This document shows, one piece after another, positions 46,480 to 55,503 of a DNA stretch of 57,633 nt; the first letter of the stretch is position 1, and every line of letters begins with the position of its first letter. The DNA lies in the NCBI RefSeq assembly GCF_002646595.1, contig NZ_PDUD01000058.1:1-57633 (forward strand), read 5' to 3'. Below the pieces are notes generated by a model. The model saw only the letters and a program-made list of their open reading frames with translations, searched no databases and had not been told where the DNA came from. The position numbers and the translations under genes were made by a program. Source of the DNA: Flavilitoribacter nigricans DSM 23189 = NBRC 102662. Lineage in GTDB: Bacteria; Bacteroidota; Bacteroidia; Chitinophagales; Saprospiraceae.

Positions 46480-46722
46480 CTACTGCATGATATTTTCTGG
46501 ATTTACCCAGTTGACATTAAATCCAAATAATTCTAGTAGGGACTCTTGTTCCTTTGGTAAAAGTAAGCGTGGATGGCGAGGAACTCCAGCTTTGTTAATT
46601 CTCCTAGAAAGAGTAGAATAACTAATTTGGAGAATAAGAGCAATTTCTTGTTTTGTCCTTGGTTTTTGTACCAAATTAAGGCGGATTAGATGGTTCTTTT
46701 TCATCATAAGAGCTTTATTCAT
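46480..46722 (-). CDS. Small helix-turn-helix protein
   Basis: This 80-aa protein contains an HTH of the homeodomain or resolvase style: RTKQEIALILQISYSTLSRR followed by INKAGVPRHPRLLLP. Similar short HTH proteins are common in this bacterial group as stand-alone genes. It lies 167 nt upstream of the cysteine-rich peptide on the same strand and may regulate it. The first few codons offer several ATGs (MNKALMMKK), so the start is uncertain. Confidence 0.6.
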   Translation of the reverse strand: MNKALMMKKNHLIRLNLVQKPRTKQEIALILQISYSTLSRRINKAGVPRHPRLLLPKEQESLLELFGFNVNWVNPENIMQ

Positions 46723-46842
46723 AAATAATCATTAAATGACTTGTACGCTGTTTATGGTATAGATTACGCCTTACTGTAAGTAGAAATTGTGTCCTTGAAA
46801 TGATCTAATATATCTTCTTCAAATATTCTTATGTTAGCGAAA

Positions 46843-46868
46843 GATAATTTTTTTTTATAAAAATTATC
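46843..46868 (-). terminator. AT-only hairpin after the DUF4249 gene
   Basis: Perfect 10-bp arms GATAATTTTT and AAAAATTATC with a 6-nt loop lie about 100 bp after the DUF4249 stop on its transcript. The stem is nearly all A-T pairs, so it is weak, but its place fits the end of the receptor operon. Confidence 0.4.
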
Positions 46869-46968
46869 AGAAAATAGAGCCTCATCTTATATACGGTTTA
46901 CTTCACTTTAAATTTGGATAGCGCTTCCTTACATATTTTCCAAATCTTCTATCTATAGTTTTGATTCC

Positions 46969-47862
46969 TCACTCCTCTAATACCACCTCACTCACCGACG
47001 ATACACCAAACAACCCATAGCCGTTTTCAATATTGCGATGCACATTCACCGGCTCGGCAAAAGGGTTGTCTATAGCTTCTTCGTACAGATCGAGCGAACG
47101 GTGATAGAGGTAGACGTCCCGACTGAGATGATAGAGTCTCAACTGCCCGGAAAACTCCCCCAGATGATCGTAAGAATAGACACTGATCCGAACCTTTTGA
47201 CCATCGAAAGCGGCATCGGAAAAAATCAGATTGTAGGGGAAATTGCGGACAAATCCATAGGAAGGATCATTGGAATGGAGCGCAACGGTGCCGGCCGTAT
47301 ATAAACTGTCTTCTTCTGCACTCAGTCGCCGCAGGCCTTGCATAGCCACCGCGTAGTAGTCGGTGCTGCCTGCGGGGTCCTGAAATTCAAGGATCACTTC
47401 GTCCGCCCGGCGTCCTTCCGCATCTATCGTGCCGTCCAGTTCAATCCGGGCGGAAAGTATGGGTACGGCTGCGGGCATTTTCTGCTCGGCGTAAATAGGG
47501 GGGAAGTCCGGAGCGGACATTTCCAGCCGGTAGGTGGCTGCAGCGGTACCTAAAGGAGCGTTGGTGAACAGCTCGTAGTAATAGGTGCCTTCCCGGTATA
47601 TACCCTCGGCAATTGGATGGCCGTTGCGCAACAGGCTTACCCGGGCGTCTTTAATGGGCTGGGTGTCCCGACTTTCCAGAATGCCCAGACTATTGCTCAC
47701 CAGTACGTTCAACGCGCTGTCCAGACTGGTAGCGGTCAGTAGCGTGGCTAGTTTGGGCTCGTGCTCGGGAATGTCGATCTCTACGATCTGTGAGAAGTCT
47801 TTACAGCTATACTGACTGATGATGACCAGGATTAAGCACCAGAGGATGATTCGGTTTTTCAT
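46969..47862 (-). CDS. DUF4249 outer-membrane lipoprotein
   Basis: This 297-aa lipoprotein has the signal MKNRIILWCLILVIISQYSC and matches DUF4249, a family that pairs with TonB-dependent receptors lacking SusD. It contains a VEIDIPEHEPKLATLL start after the lipobox, an Ig-like middle (KDARVSLLRNGHPIAEGIY, YYELFTNAPLG) and the C-terminal LYHLSRDVYLYHRSLDLYEE typical of the family. It starts 11 nt after the receptor stop. A diverged C-terminal copy lies at 32288-32450. Confidence 0.9.
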   Translation of the reverse strand: MKNRIILWCLILVIISQYSCKDFSQIVEIDIPEHEPKLATLLTATSLDSALNVLVSNSLGILESRDTQPIKDARVSLLRNGHPIAEGIYREGTYYYELFTNAPLGTAAATYRLEMSAPDFPPIYAEQKMPAAVPILSARIELDGTIDAEGRRADEVILEFQDPAGSTDYYAVAMQGLRRLSAEEDSLYTAGTVALHSNDPSYGFVRNFPYNLIFSDAAFDGQKVRISVYSYDHLGEFSGQLRLYHLSRDVYLYHRSLDLYEEAIDNPFAEPVNVHRNIENGYGLFGVSSVSEVVLEE

Positions 47863-47873
47863 CTGAGGGTATT

Positions 47874-50237
47874 TTAAAATTTAAAGCCGTAGGATACGGA
47901 AGGTATAATGGGCAATATGCTGATCTCCTGGAATTTGCGCCGCTCAAGCTCGGATAAGGGATCGGATCCGCTGTCTTCGGTGACCACCACAAAATAGGGG
48001 TTGCGGTGATAATAGGCATTGTACAGACCTATGGTCCAGGTTCTCTCCCAGTGTCGCTTTTGTTTGTGAAAGGCTACACTGAGATCGAGCCGGTGGTAAT
48101 CGGTCATCCGGAAGGCATTTTTTCCGGTACCGGCTTCTATTTCTCGAAACCAGACAGAGGTCCGTCCGTCAAAAGTGAATTTGTTGGCCTGACGGGGATA
48201 GCGGAAGGTGTTCAGGGAAATGGCATTGCCCGTGCCGTATACCCAGGCGGCGGAAAACTTTACTTTGTCGGAGAGATCGTGGTTGACGACCAAAGAAATG
48301 TCGTGCCGGCGGTCGTACCGGAAAGGGTAGGACTGCCCGCTGTTGATGTCGTCAAATTGCCGGTGGTTCCAGCTCAGGGTGTAGCCCAACCAGCCGGTAG
48401 TGCGACCTTTTTTCTTCTGAAAGAAGAATTCTAAGCCGTAAGCCTCTCCCTGCCCCTGGGTTACCTTATCCTGCCAGTCGGAGTCGTAGCCGAATAAAAA
48501 GGAAGCACCTTCTTTGTAGGATAGTACATTCGACATTTTTTTGTAGTAAGCTTCTACACTCACTTCAAATTTATCCTGCAGGGTGCGGGCCGCTCCCAGG
48601 GCCGCCTGCCAGGCTTGTTGGGGGCGAATTCGGGCGGTGCTGGGCACCCACAGATCGGTGGGTAGACTGAAACTTTCGCTGGTCAACAGGTTGATGTACT
48701 GGGTCATGGTGCTGAAGGATGCTTTGAGGGAAAGATGATCGTGCAGTAAGTAACGCAGGCTTAGCCGCGGCTGAATGGAGCTGTACCACTGCCGGTCTAC
48801 TTTGAAGGCGGAGGCGTGCAGACCAATATTGGCTTTCAGCGCACCGAGCTGCAGATCGTCTTCCACGTAGGCCGAGTATTCGGTGGAATAGGCCGTTTTT
48901 GAACCGATCAGGGTATCGAGATTGAACTCGTCGGCAAAGTCGGCCTTGAACGATAAGGCTCCCGGGCGGTAGCGGTGGGCGGTAGCGCTTGCCCCCATAC
49001 GAATGTAGTGACGGGGCGAGGGAATGTAGTCCAGGTCTACCCGGGTGCCAACGTCTTCAATGCCGGAAAAATACTTGGCGGCGAAACGCTCGGGCTCTTC
49101 GTCATCGAGGTATTCGTAGCCGGCCAGGATATCGATCTCGTAATTGCTGTAAGTCAGGGTCGTATTGGCAAACAGCTTGGGGGTGATCTGATAATTCCAG
49201 CGTAGGGAGGAAACGAGATTGCCCCAGTCAATGCCGCCGGTAATGCGGTTGAGCTCGTCTTCTATGTCATTGCTAAATACGTCGGAGCCCAGATAGGTAG
49301 AGGCGAATAAGCGGTGCTTGTTGTTGATCTTATGCTGTACCTTGGCGTTCAGATCGTAAAAGAACAGTCGGAGACTGACCTCCTGGTCTTCGGCGGCTGT
49401 GGCCTTGATAATGGGCGAAAAGATGAGGTCGGCGTAGGTCCGTCTACCGGAGATCAAAAAGGATGTCTTCCCTTTGACGATGGGAGCTTCCAGCGTGAGT
49501 TTGGAGGTGATCAGGCCAATGGAGCCTTCACCGTGGAACTCCTGCAGGTTGCCTTCTTTCATATTGATCTCCAGTACGGAAGAAAGCCGGCCCCCGTACC
49601 TCGCTGGAAAGCCGCCTTTGGTCAGGGTAACGTTGCGGATGGCGTCGGCGTTGAAGACGGAGAAAATGCCCAGCAAATGACTGGCGTTGTAAATGGGTAC
49701 GCCGTCCAGCAGGATCAGGTTCTGGTCCGGACTACCACCGCGTACGTACAAACCGGTCTGACCTTCCCCACCTGACTGTACGCCCGGCAACAATTGTAGG
49801 GTCTTTAGTATGTCAACTTCTCCCAGCAGGGCGGGAATCCGCTTGATCTGCTCTACGGGCACTTCAATGCGGCTCATCTGACTGCTCTCTTCGATCTTCT
49901 CGAACCGGTCGGAGCTTACTTCCACGACTTCCAGCGAAACGCTCGGGGAGAGTGCTACGATCAGCTCCCGGTTGGCCGTCAGCTGTACGGGAATGGTCCT
50001 GGAGGAATAGCCAATGTAGGAAACGGTGAGCGTGATACTGTCGGCCGGCAGGGTGAGACTGAAAAATCCGTAGGTGTTGGTCACTACGCCCTGACCGCTT
50101 TTTTCGTCGTATACGTTGGCGGCGATCAGCTTTTCACCGGATTCGGCATCTTCCACGTAGCCGCTGATGGTATAGCTGGCTTGTGCGTAGAGCACCAGTG
50201 GGATCAGCCAGCAGATCACAGAGAGCAAGGGCTTCAT
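47874..50237 (-). CDS. TonB-dependent receptor with carboxypeptidase-like regulatory domain
   Basis: This 787-aa outer-membrane receptor has a signal peptide (LLSVICWLIPLVLYAQ), a carboxypeptidase-D regulatory-like domain (about 20-105, ISGYVEDAESGEKLIAANVY), a plug (QMSRIEVPVEQIKRIPALLG, YVRGGSPDQNLILLDGVPIY) and a long barrel ending in SVSYGFKF. It probably imports a ligand together with the DUF4249 lipoprotein encoded next. The ligand is unknown. It follows the hydrolase gene after 219 bp, which may contain its own promoter. Confidence 0.93.
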   Translation of the reverse strand: MKPLLSVICWLIPLVLYAQASYTISGYVEDAESGEKLIAANVYDEKSGQGVVTNTYGFFSLTLPADSITLTVSYIGYSSRTIPVQLTANRELIVALSPSVSLEVVEVSSDRFEKIEESSQMSRIEVPVEQIKRIPALLGEVDILKTLQLLPGVQSGGEGQTGLYVRGGSPDQNLILLDGVPIYNASHLLGIFSVFNADAIRNVTLTKGGFPARYGGRLSSVLEINMKEGNLQEFHGEGSIGLITSKLTLEAPIVKGKTSFLISGRRTYADLIFSPIIKATAAEDQEVSLRLFFYDLNAKVQHKINNKHRLFASTYLGSDVFSNDIEDELNRITGGIDWGNLVSSLRWNYQITPKLFANTTLTYSNYEIDILAGYEYLDDEEPERFAAKYFSGIEDVGTRVDLDYIPSPRHYIRMGASATAHRYRPGALSFKADFADEFNLDTLIGSKTAYSTEYSAYVEDDLQLGALKANIGLHASAFKVDRQWYSSIQPRLSLRYLLHDHLSLKASFSTMTQYINLLTSESFSLPTDLWVPSTARIRPQQAWQAALGAARTLQDKFEVSVEAYYKKMSNVLSYKEGASFLFGYDSDWQDKVTQGQGEAYGLEFFFQKKKGRTTGWLGYTLSWNHRQFDDINSGQSYPFRYDRRHDISLVVNHDLSDKVKFSAAWVYGTGNAISLNTFRYPRQANKFTFDGRTSVWFREIEAGTGKNAFRMTDYHRLDLSVAFHKQKRHWERTWTIGLYNAYYHRNPYFVVVTEDSGSDPLSELERRKFQEISILPIIPSVSYGFKF

Positions 50238-50456
50238 AGGTATTCAGGTTTCAGTTAGCGCGAAATAGGAACTCTTTTTTAAAGCCGGGAGGCCGTCTTT
50301 ATTATTAGATCATTATTTTTTAACAAAGGTTGGTCGGAGCCGTTTGTCTGGATCAGCTCCGAAGTAATACCCGGTGATCCTTAATCCGGTGATCCGGAAG
50401 ATCAAAGTGGATCTATTGTTGGAATAGTTCACTTCTCCTCCTTTGAAAAGCAAACT

Positions 50457-52373
50457 TTACTTTGGGAATAGATCGTACACGATCAATATGCTCCCAAAGG
50501 CTCCTAAAGACGATATGAAAATGATCGAAAAAGCCTTCGTAAGCATGCTTTGCTGGTATTTCCAACTCTTGATCAGGTAGAATAGGCTTAAGATTAGAGT
50601 CAACAAAAACAAATAGGAGAGGTAGTAAAAATACTGGGCACCGCCCACCAGGCCTAATAGGACCAGGAGTTGACTGAGCGAACTGGTCTGGTAGATCAAC
50701 CATCCGGTGCCCGCTATCAGGACTACTCCTAAAGTAGTAGCTACCCGCTGACTCAGTTGATAACGCTTGAGACTAATGGGAGTAGCTTTTCTCTCCCGCC
50801 ACCATTGGAATAGGGAGGCGATCCAGCAAAGGACCACCAATCCGATCGGCAACAATACCTGGACTCGCTTCTCTATAGCGGCCTGCCGGATAAGGGTACC
50901 GACCTTTACATTTTCGTAGAGGTTGCCGATAAAGGGAATAGACCTGGCCGCTATCTGATCCCGACAGCTGGTCTCCAGCGCCCGCTCCGGCGATTGGAGG
51001 AACTGCAGCAGTAATTGGGGGATGCATTCCCCCGCCCGGGATACGCCATGGCCTATGCCGGGAAAGTGGAGGAATTGGCTGTTTTCCAGTCGCTCGTGTA
51101 CGGATGCCCCGTACATCGCCGGGGTAGCCGGGTCGAGTGCGCCGGCCAGGATCAGGGTATTGACCATACTTTGTACTGGCAGACTTTCCAGACTGTCGAA
51201 CTCCAGGAAGTCCATGCCTTCAAGTACCTCGTACTCTCCGTCAAAATAGTTCAGGGCATATTTCAAGGGATCTTTTTCGGAGATCGTCGGCTGGGGCGGA
51301 GGAGAGTATTGGTCATTTTTGCTGACCAGAACCCCCGTTGCCATGGACACCCGGCTATTCTGTCCTGCCGCCAGGGTCATCATATTGTTGAAGACTGCGG
51401 TGTTACCCGTGGCCATGGCTTCGATCAGATAGGGTAGGGCCGGGTAATTGGAGCTGTTTTTCAGAAATTGAAAAAATAGGAGATGCATGTCTTGTAGATT
51501 GACATGGAACATGCCGCCGGGATAAGCGGGATCTTTCAAAGCGATCGGCTGTTCTTTTAAACTGCCCGTGATGGTATAGAACCGCGATTGCAGGTCAGGG
51601 AATCGCTCCCGGCAGGCTGCATTGCCTGCACACGCATCGAAAAAGGCAGTCAAGGACTGCAGATAGCCCCGTAATGGATGGTATTGCTGATCTCCCATCG
51701 GGAAAGTAGAATCGAGGATCACGGCTCTCAGCGCATCCGGGGCGTCCCGCAGATAGGTTTGTGCCGTGCGCGTCCCGTAGGAAACACTCAGTACATTCCA
51801 CTGCTCGTAGCCCAACTGCTCCCGCAGTAATTCCAGATCCTGTACTACTGCGGCCGACCGGAATTGGTGGAGATCCCATCCCAAAGCCCGCAATCGTTCA
51901 AAGCATGCTTCAAACCATCCTGCCTTTACCGCTCTTTCTATCTCCGGAGTAACGTAGTTACCGGCAAATAGTAACCACAGGTTTGCATTCAATTCCGGGC
52001 AAAATTTGGGTTCGGAATAGCCGATTCCCCGGAAATCGACCAAAATGATATCGCGCTCCCGGCGCAAAAAATGATTTTCCCATTTGGCAATATTCTGGAG
52101 CGCTCCAATACCGGGGCCACCGGAAAGGTAAAGCACGGGATCGGGTCGGGCGTCCGCTGCTTTAGCCCTGAGTACGGCGAAGGCCAGCTTGAATTTTTTT
52201 CCATCCGGTCGACCGTGATCTTCGGGGACTTGTATATAGCCGAATGCTATACCTTCTTCGTTTTTCGGAGCTGGATCGTTTTTTATAAAGCCATCGATCC
52301 ACTCCAGGGTTTGGCCAGGCAGCTGATGGGCGAAAAATAGTGTGCAAACCAGAAATAGCAGTACTGTTCGCAT
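50457..52373 (-). CDS. Alpha/beta hydrolase with C-terminal membrane domain
   Basis: This 638-aa protein has a signal peptide (MRTVLLFLVCTLFFAHQLPG) and an alpha/beta hydrolase fold of the S33/TAP-like type. Visible features are VLYLSGGPGIGALQ (oxyanion region), the nucleophile motif VSYGTRTAQ, AGALDPATP as the likely acid and GIGHGVS with the likely histidine. The last 140 residues form about four membrane segments, which is unusual for this family. It is probably an aminopeptidase-like or esterase-like enzyme held in a membrane. It lies upstream of the TonB receptor gene. A nearly identical but truncated copy lies at 32560-33411. Confidence 0.88.
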   Translation of the reverse strand: MRTVLLFLVCTLFFAHQLPGQTLEWIDGFIKNDPAPKNEEGIAFGYIQVPEDHGRPDGKKFKLAFAVLRAKAADARPDPVLYLSGGPGIGALQNIAKWENHFLRRERDIILVDFRGIGYSEPKFCPELNANLWLLFAGNYVTPEIERAVKAGWFEACFERLRALGWDLHQFRSAAVVQDLELLREQLGYEQWNVLSVSYGTRTAQTYLRDAPDALRAVILDSTFPMGDQQYHPLRGYLQSLTAFFDACAGNAACRERFPDLQSRFYTITGSLKEQPIALKDPAYPGGMFHVNLQDMHLLFFQFLKNSSNYPALPYLIEAMATGNTAVFNNMMTLAAGQNSRVSMATGVLVSKNDQYSPPPQPTISEKDPLKYALNYFDGEYEVLEGMDFLEFDSLESLPVQSMVNTLILAGALDPATPAMYGASVHERLENSQFLHFPGIGHGVSRAGECIPQLLLQFLQSPERALETSCRDQIAARSIPFIGNLYENVKVGTLIRQAAIEKRVQVLLPIGLVVLCWIASLFQWWRERKATPISLKRYQLSQRVATTLGVVLIAGTGWLIYQTSSLSQLLVLLGLVGGAQYFYYLSYLFLLTLILSLFYLIKSWKYQQSMLTKAFSIIFISSLGAFGSILIVYDLFPK

Positions 52374-52440
52374 GGCTATCGTTTTCGGAGTAGAGGAAAG
52401 TCCTACAAAGTAAGGCTGAAGGCATTGTACCTTATGTAGA

Positions 52441-52677
52441 TTGAAAAGTAGGAATCCTTTGGTGGGTAAAGGGTGGATTTTTTTGTCTCTCTCTTTTTTC
52501 TGGCTTTTATTCAGCTCGACTTTGGCATTTTATGTTGCGTCCATCGCTTGTAGCCCAATCATGGGTACTACCGTGACCAAGGACCGACTACGGGAACGTG
52601 GCTACATTCCATTCCTGGAATACAAACTCAAAGTCAAATTCGGAAAATCCTCGGAGGAAAAGGTCCACAATAAATGA
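52441..52677 (+). CDS. Possible small membrane protein
   Basis: A 78-codon frame with a TTG start encodes one long hydrophobic segment (WIFLSLSFFWLLFSSTLAFY) and a basic tail (TKDRLRERGYIPFLEYKLKV). It is not recognised. A GTG start at 52462 is an alternative. It lies between the hydrolase gene and the intron remnant, on the opposite strand to both neighbours. It could be spurious. Confidence 0.35.
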   Translation: MKSRNPLVGKGWIFLSLSFFWLLFSSTLAFYVASIACSPIMGTTVTKDRLRERGYIPFLEYKLKVKFGKSSEEKVHNK

Positions 52678-52689
52678 TGAATTGTTCCG

Positions 52690-52800
52690 GGAACAGCCGT
52701 ATACGAGATCCGTACTGCCTGTCCCGTACATGGAATGTCGGAATACGATAGTGTGAGAGGCGCACCCCGGTTAACTATGGCTGGGGACGTCTACTCGATT
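52690..52800 (+). pseudogene. Group II intron 3' end remnant (domains V and VI)
   Basis: The DNA contains GGGAACAGCCGTATACGAGA, then CCGTAC, ACGATAGTGTGAGAGGCGC, and ends GTCTACTCGATT. In bacterial group II introns the 3' end reads GGAACnGCCGTATACnnnA, CCGTACGTACGGTGGTGTGAGAGG and finishes CTACTCGATT. The match is clear, but about 29 nt are inserted between CCGTAC and ACGATAG, breaking domain V. No maturase or 5' part is present, so this is a dead fragment. Confidence 0.65.
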
Positions 52801-52815
52801 AGGCACAGGCTTCTT
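52798..52815 (-). repeat. attC-like 3' half site, left edge of array
   Basis: On the minus strand GTGCCTAATCG follows the TPR gene stop within 20 nt and matches the RYYYAAC-type first core site of attC (GCCTAAC) except for the final base. The intron remnant takes over where the rest of the site would be, so the site is truncated. Confidence 0.4.
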
Positions 52816-53784
52816 TTAGTTTTCTGATTTTATTAAATAATAAATCCATTGATTTTCAACTTTATCCCGAATCATATTAGGTTCTTCATCTCTATTTTCA
52901 GGCATGTAAATATCAACTTCCAGTTCCTCACCCAAAAAATTAATGAAGTAATCTAAATAATCCGAATCAGGTCTAATCTTTCTTGAATAATAATTGTTGA
53001 TTCCCGTTTTAAATTCGTCAATCAATTCTTCCTTAGTGTATATATGGAAAAGCAAATTCAAGCAGTATTGAGCCAATTCTTGGTCTTTCATAATTCTCTG
53101 ACTGAATAAATGAGGAATCATCAATTTCCTCGCTTCTTCAAAATTTCCAAGCTTTGATTCAATCTTGCTTCTTTGGTAGGCTAACCAAAATTCTTTTTCT
53201 TCGTGAGCATTCCCGCACCAATGATAGTATTTATACTTTGTGGACTCTTCTAAAATTTTTTTCGCCTCTTCGTAATTCCCCTGAGCAAATTCGATTTCGT
53301 AAAGCATTTCAGCTGCCCGGTTTCGATAATTTGCATATGGTTCAGCCATTAACCCAAAACCTACTCTTACTTCCTCTTTACCATCAACATCGCTATTCAA
53401 AATCTCCAAAAACGATTTTTTCGCCCTCTCATACATCTTAAATTCAAACTCGATTATTCCTCGGTTATTTAGTGCTTTGTGGTATAAAGAAGAGGTTGGA
53501 TATTTGGAAGTCATCTGCTCGTAATTAAAAAGTGCTCTTCTCAACAAATCCTCTTTTTGTTCTAAATAAACTTCTTTTTTGATTTTCCCCTTTTCGGTTA
53601 GCGTATCTAAATTCTCGATCAGGTAATCTAATTCTAAGTGATAATAAACGATGCTAGTTAATTCATCCGCTTCTGAAAATAACGATTTTGCTTCTGATTC
53701 TATCCATGTGGTATCAGTTTCCAATTCTTGTCCGAAAAGGAAAACTGAATTTATCATCAGTATTGTGGCTATTACGATTTTCAT
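52816..53784 (-). CDS. Secreted tetratricopeptide-repeat protein (cassette gene)
   Basis: This 322-aa protein has a signal peptide (MKIVIATILMINSVFLFGQ) and helical TPR-like repeats (LLRRALFNYEQMTSKYPTSS, ALNNRGIIEFEFKMYERAKK, EIEFAQGNYEEAKKILEEST, SKLGNFEEARKLM). It has no catalytic motif. It is AT-rich, like the other genes of the array. Its ATG follows a canonical GTTAGGC core site by 21 nt, and a GCCTAAT site follows its stop, so it appears to be one complete cassette. Confidence 0.75.
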   Translation of the reverse strand: MKIVIATILMINSVFLFGQELETDTTWIESEAKSLFSEADELTSIVYYHLELDYLIENLDTLTEKGKIKKEVYLEQKEDLLRRALFNYEQMTSKYPTSSLYHKALNNRGIIEFEFKMYERAKKSFLEILNSDVDGKEEVRVGFGLMAEPYANYRNRAAEMLYEIEFAQGNYEEAKKILEESTKYKYYHWCGNAHEEKEFWLAYQRSKIESKLGNFEEARKLMIPHLFSQRIMKDQELAQYCLNLLFHIYTKEELIDEFKTGINNYYSRKIRPDSDYLDYFINFLGEELEVDIYMPENRDEEPNMIRDKVENQWIYYLIKSEN

Positions 53785-53872
53785 TTTTTCTTTCTTTCTG
53801 CTTGTGCCTAACGACCTGTACAGCTGCCGCCCTGACCGCGTAACAAGCTAGTGTGGTCAGCTACACTTTGTT
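53785..53872 (-). repeat. attC-like site F with canonical GTTAGGC core
   Basis: Read on the minus strand, the site starts with GTGTAGCTGACC at the end of the truncated gene and ends with GGTCGTTAGGCAC (GTTAGGC at 53806-53812, a perfect GTTRRRY). Between them, CTGACC/GGTCAG and CAGCTAC/GTACAGCTG arms form imperfect stems. Its place between two genes and the exact core make it the best single match to an integron site. Confidence 0.55.
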
Positions 53873-53990
53873 CCACATAGTTTCTATTTCTTTTAACAAT
53901 TTATTTGCCTCATCCATTATTATATGCCATTCTTGGACTTTGAAAATTTCAGGCACATCAGGTAATTTATTTTTAAATAATTGGCGGTAA
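53861..53990 (-). pseudogene. 3' end of a cassette gene cut by the IS1-type element
   Basis: Downstream of the transposase stop, a different frame is open for about 42 codons and reads QVDYRQLFKNKLPDVPEIFK and VQEWHIIMDEANKLLKEIET before its TAG at 53861. The residues look like a genuine protein C-terminus. Its 5' part is missing and is not found on the other side of the IS, so a deletion probably accompanied the insertion. Confidence 0.65.
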
Positions 53991-54794
53991 TCAACTTGTA
54001 AGGATGACCGCTTGATTTGGTAATCGGCCCAAACTGGCCAAATTAAATTGATAGAAATAATATCGGATGGCCAGAAAATGATTGCGATCTACTTTTGAGA
54101 AAGCCACACTTTTTCTAACTAGCCGGGATACTCTAGCCCTCATTCCGGTCCAAAATCCTTCAACAATGTAGGTAAACTCTTTACCCTCTAGATGATTTTT
54201 GGCTGGAACGATGGATTTGTAGGCATCCCAATAATCGGTAGCAAAAAGACAGTTGCCCTTATAGGCGGCCGGAACTTTACGCCACAAAGCCTTGGCACTT
54301 TCTTCGCCTCGATTGCCGATATGGAAGGCAACTACTAAGCGATTTACCGGATCAAATACTACCCAGATCCATCGCTTTTGTTTTTTACAACCGACAAAAG
54401 ACCAGGCTTCATCTAGTTGTAAAACAATCAATTGTGCTTTTTTAGGTCGTAGCTGCTTTAGCCACCAGTCACTCAACCCAATATTGATCGGTACAGCGTT
54501 CCAGACCGATTCGGCAAAATTTAGTAGCCAGGGTAGGCTGACGTTGAATACTCGACATATTCCCAGTAAACTGATCCGTTCATTTAGGGCTTTTTGAATC
54601 ATCTTACGTTGATCTTCTGGAATATTATGATTATTGTTGAGCACAAACTGGCGACCGCAGTCTTTGCACTTGTGGTTCTGTTTGCCATAGTAAGTCTTGC
54701 CATTCTTGACTATCTTTATGCTCTGGCAACTCGGGCATAAGATCATGTTTTTAAAGTTTGGTCACTTCAAAAATAATGACCTCGCCGGGTTGCC
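53983..54794 (-). mobile_element. IS1-family insertion sequence
   Basis: The element contains one transposase gene. Candidate ends are GGTAATCAAC on the left (from about 53985) and GGCAACCCGGC on the right (reading inward from about 54795); they share only a loose GGYAA pattern, so the ends are estimates. No clear target duplication was found. It lies between the 233-aa gene and a truncated gene, inside the cassette array. Confidence 0.6.
53991..54746 (-). CDS. IS1-family transposase (single frame)
   Basis: This 251-aa protein has an N-terminal zinc-binding and HTH region (MILCPSCQSIKI, HKCKDCGRQF, RISLLGICRVFNVSL) and a DDE-type catalytic domain (VLQLDEAWSFVG, FATDYWDAYKSI, VEGFWTGMRARVSRLVRK). 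Classic IS1 uses a frameshift between two frames, but here one frame encodes both parts, as in several other IS1-family members. It looks intact and may be active. Confidence 0.9.
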   Translation of the reverse strand: MILCPSCQSIKIVKNGKTYYGKQNHKCKDCGRQFVLNNNHNIPEDQRKMIQKALNERISLLGICRVFNVSLPWLLNFAESVWNAVPINIGLSDWWLKQLRPKKAQLIVLQLDEAWSFVGCKKQKRWIWVVFDPVNRLVVAFHIGNRGEESAKALWRKVPAAYKGNCLFATDYWDAYKSIVPAKNHLEGKEFTYIVEGFWTGMRARVSRLVRKSVAFSKVDRNHFLAIRYYFYQFNLASLGRLPNQAVILTS

Positions 54795-54801
54795 ATATTT
54801 T

Positions 54802-55503
54802 TTACATCCTTATCCTTACATATTTATTACTGCCAAATAATTTATATGTGTTGTTTATTTGGTCATTAAATCTTTCTAATTTCTCCTTTTCATTTTTCGT
54901 ATAGTACTCATCAAAATATTTCTTTTCTGGTTGATGTAAACCATCCCATTGTGCAATCAATTCCTCAGGAATATGAACAAATGGCACTGCATTTTTATAA
55001 GCAGTACATTTTTTTTCATCACCCAACTGTTGGAGTAAATCAATGAGTCTTTCTAAATTTTGGGTTTGTCTTTCTTTTTTTGTCTTAGCGTCTAACTTCC
55101 ATATTTGCAATTCTTCTATTTCATATTCACTGTCAAATTTAAAGTCCAATTCACCGTTTTTGTTTTCTGCTCTTCCGGTCCCAGTTAGCCTTTTTTCATC
55201 TGCCTGGAAACTCAATTTTAACTCATTGATTTCATATTCAACCTCATTGTACCAAATTACATTAAATCCGATTTCTGATTTATTTAACTCATATTCTCCG
55301 TCATAATCATTTTGGTAGTGAATTTCTTTTGGCATTTTAATGTGACTGAGGGTAAAATCTATTCCAAAGTCATCTTCATCTTCTTTGTAGACTTCGAATA
55401 TTAATCTCAGCTCTTCTTCTATAAGATGAGTGTCTAAAATTGGTAGAATTTGAATTTTACCAATTTCAGTTTTCCAATTTCCAATTTTTAATATGCCTAT
55501 CAT
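54802..55503 (-). CDS. Hypothetical cassette protein
   Basis: This 233-aa protein is unrecognised. It is acidic and rich in Glu, Lys and Tyr (EEELRLIFEVYKEDEDDFGI, YEINELKLSFQADEKRL). No signal or membrane segment is seen. It may be a DUF-type protein with beta-rich first half and helical second half. The gene ends only a few bases from the presumed IS1 end, so its last residues (KYVRIRM) may be changed by the insertion and its own attC-like site is missing. Confidence 0.6.
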   Translation of the reverse strand: MIGILKIGNWKTEIGKIQILPILDTHLIEEELRLIFEVYKEDEDDFGIDFTLSHIKMPKEIHYQNDYDGEYELNKSEIGFNVIWYNEVEYEINELKLSFQADEKRLTGTGRAENKNGELDFKFDSEYEIEELQIWKLDAKTKKERQTQNLERLIDLLQQLGDEKKCTAYKNAVPFVHIPEELIAQWDGLHQPEKKYFDEYYTKNEKEKLERFNDQINNTYKLFGSNKYVRIRM

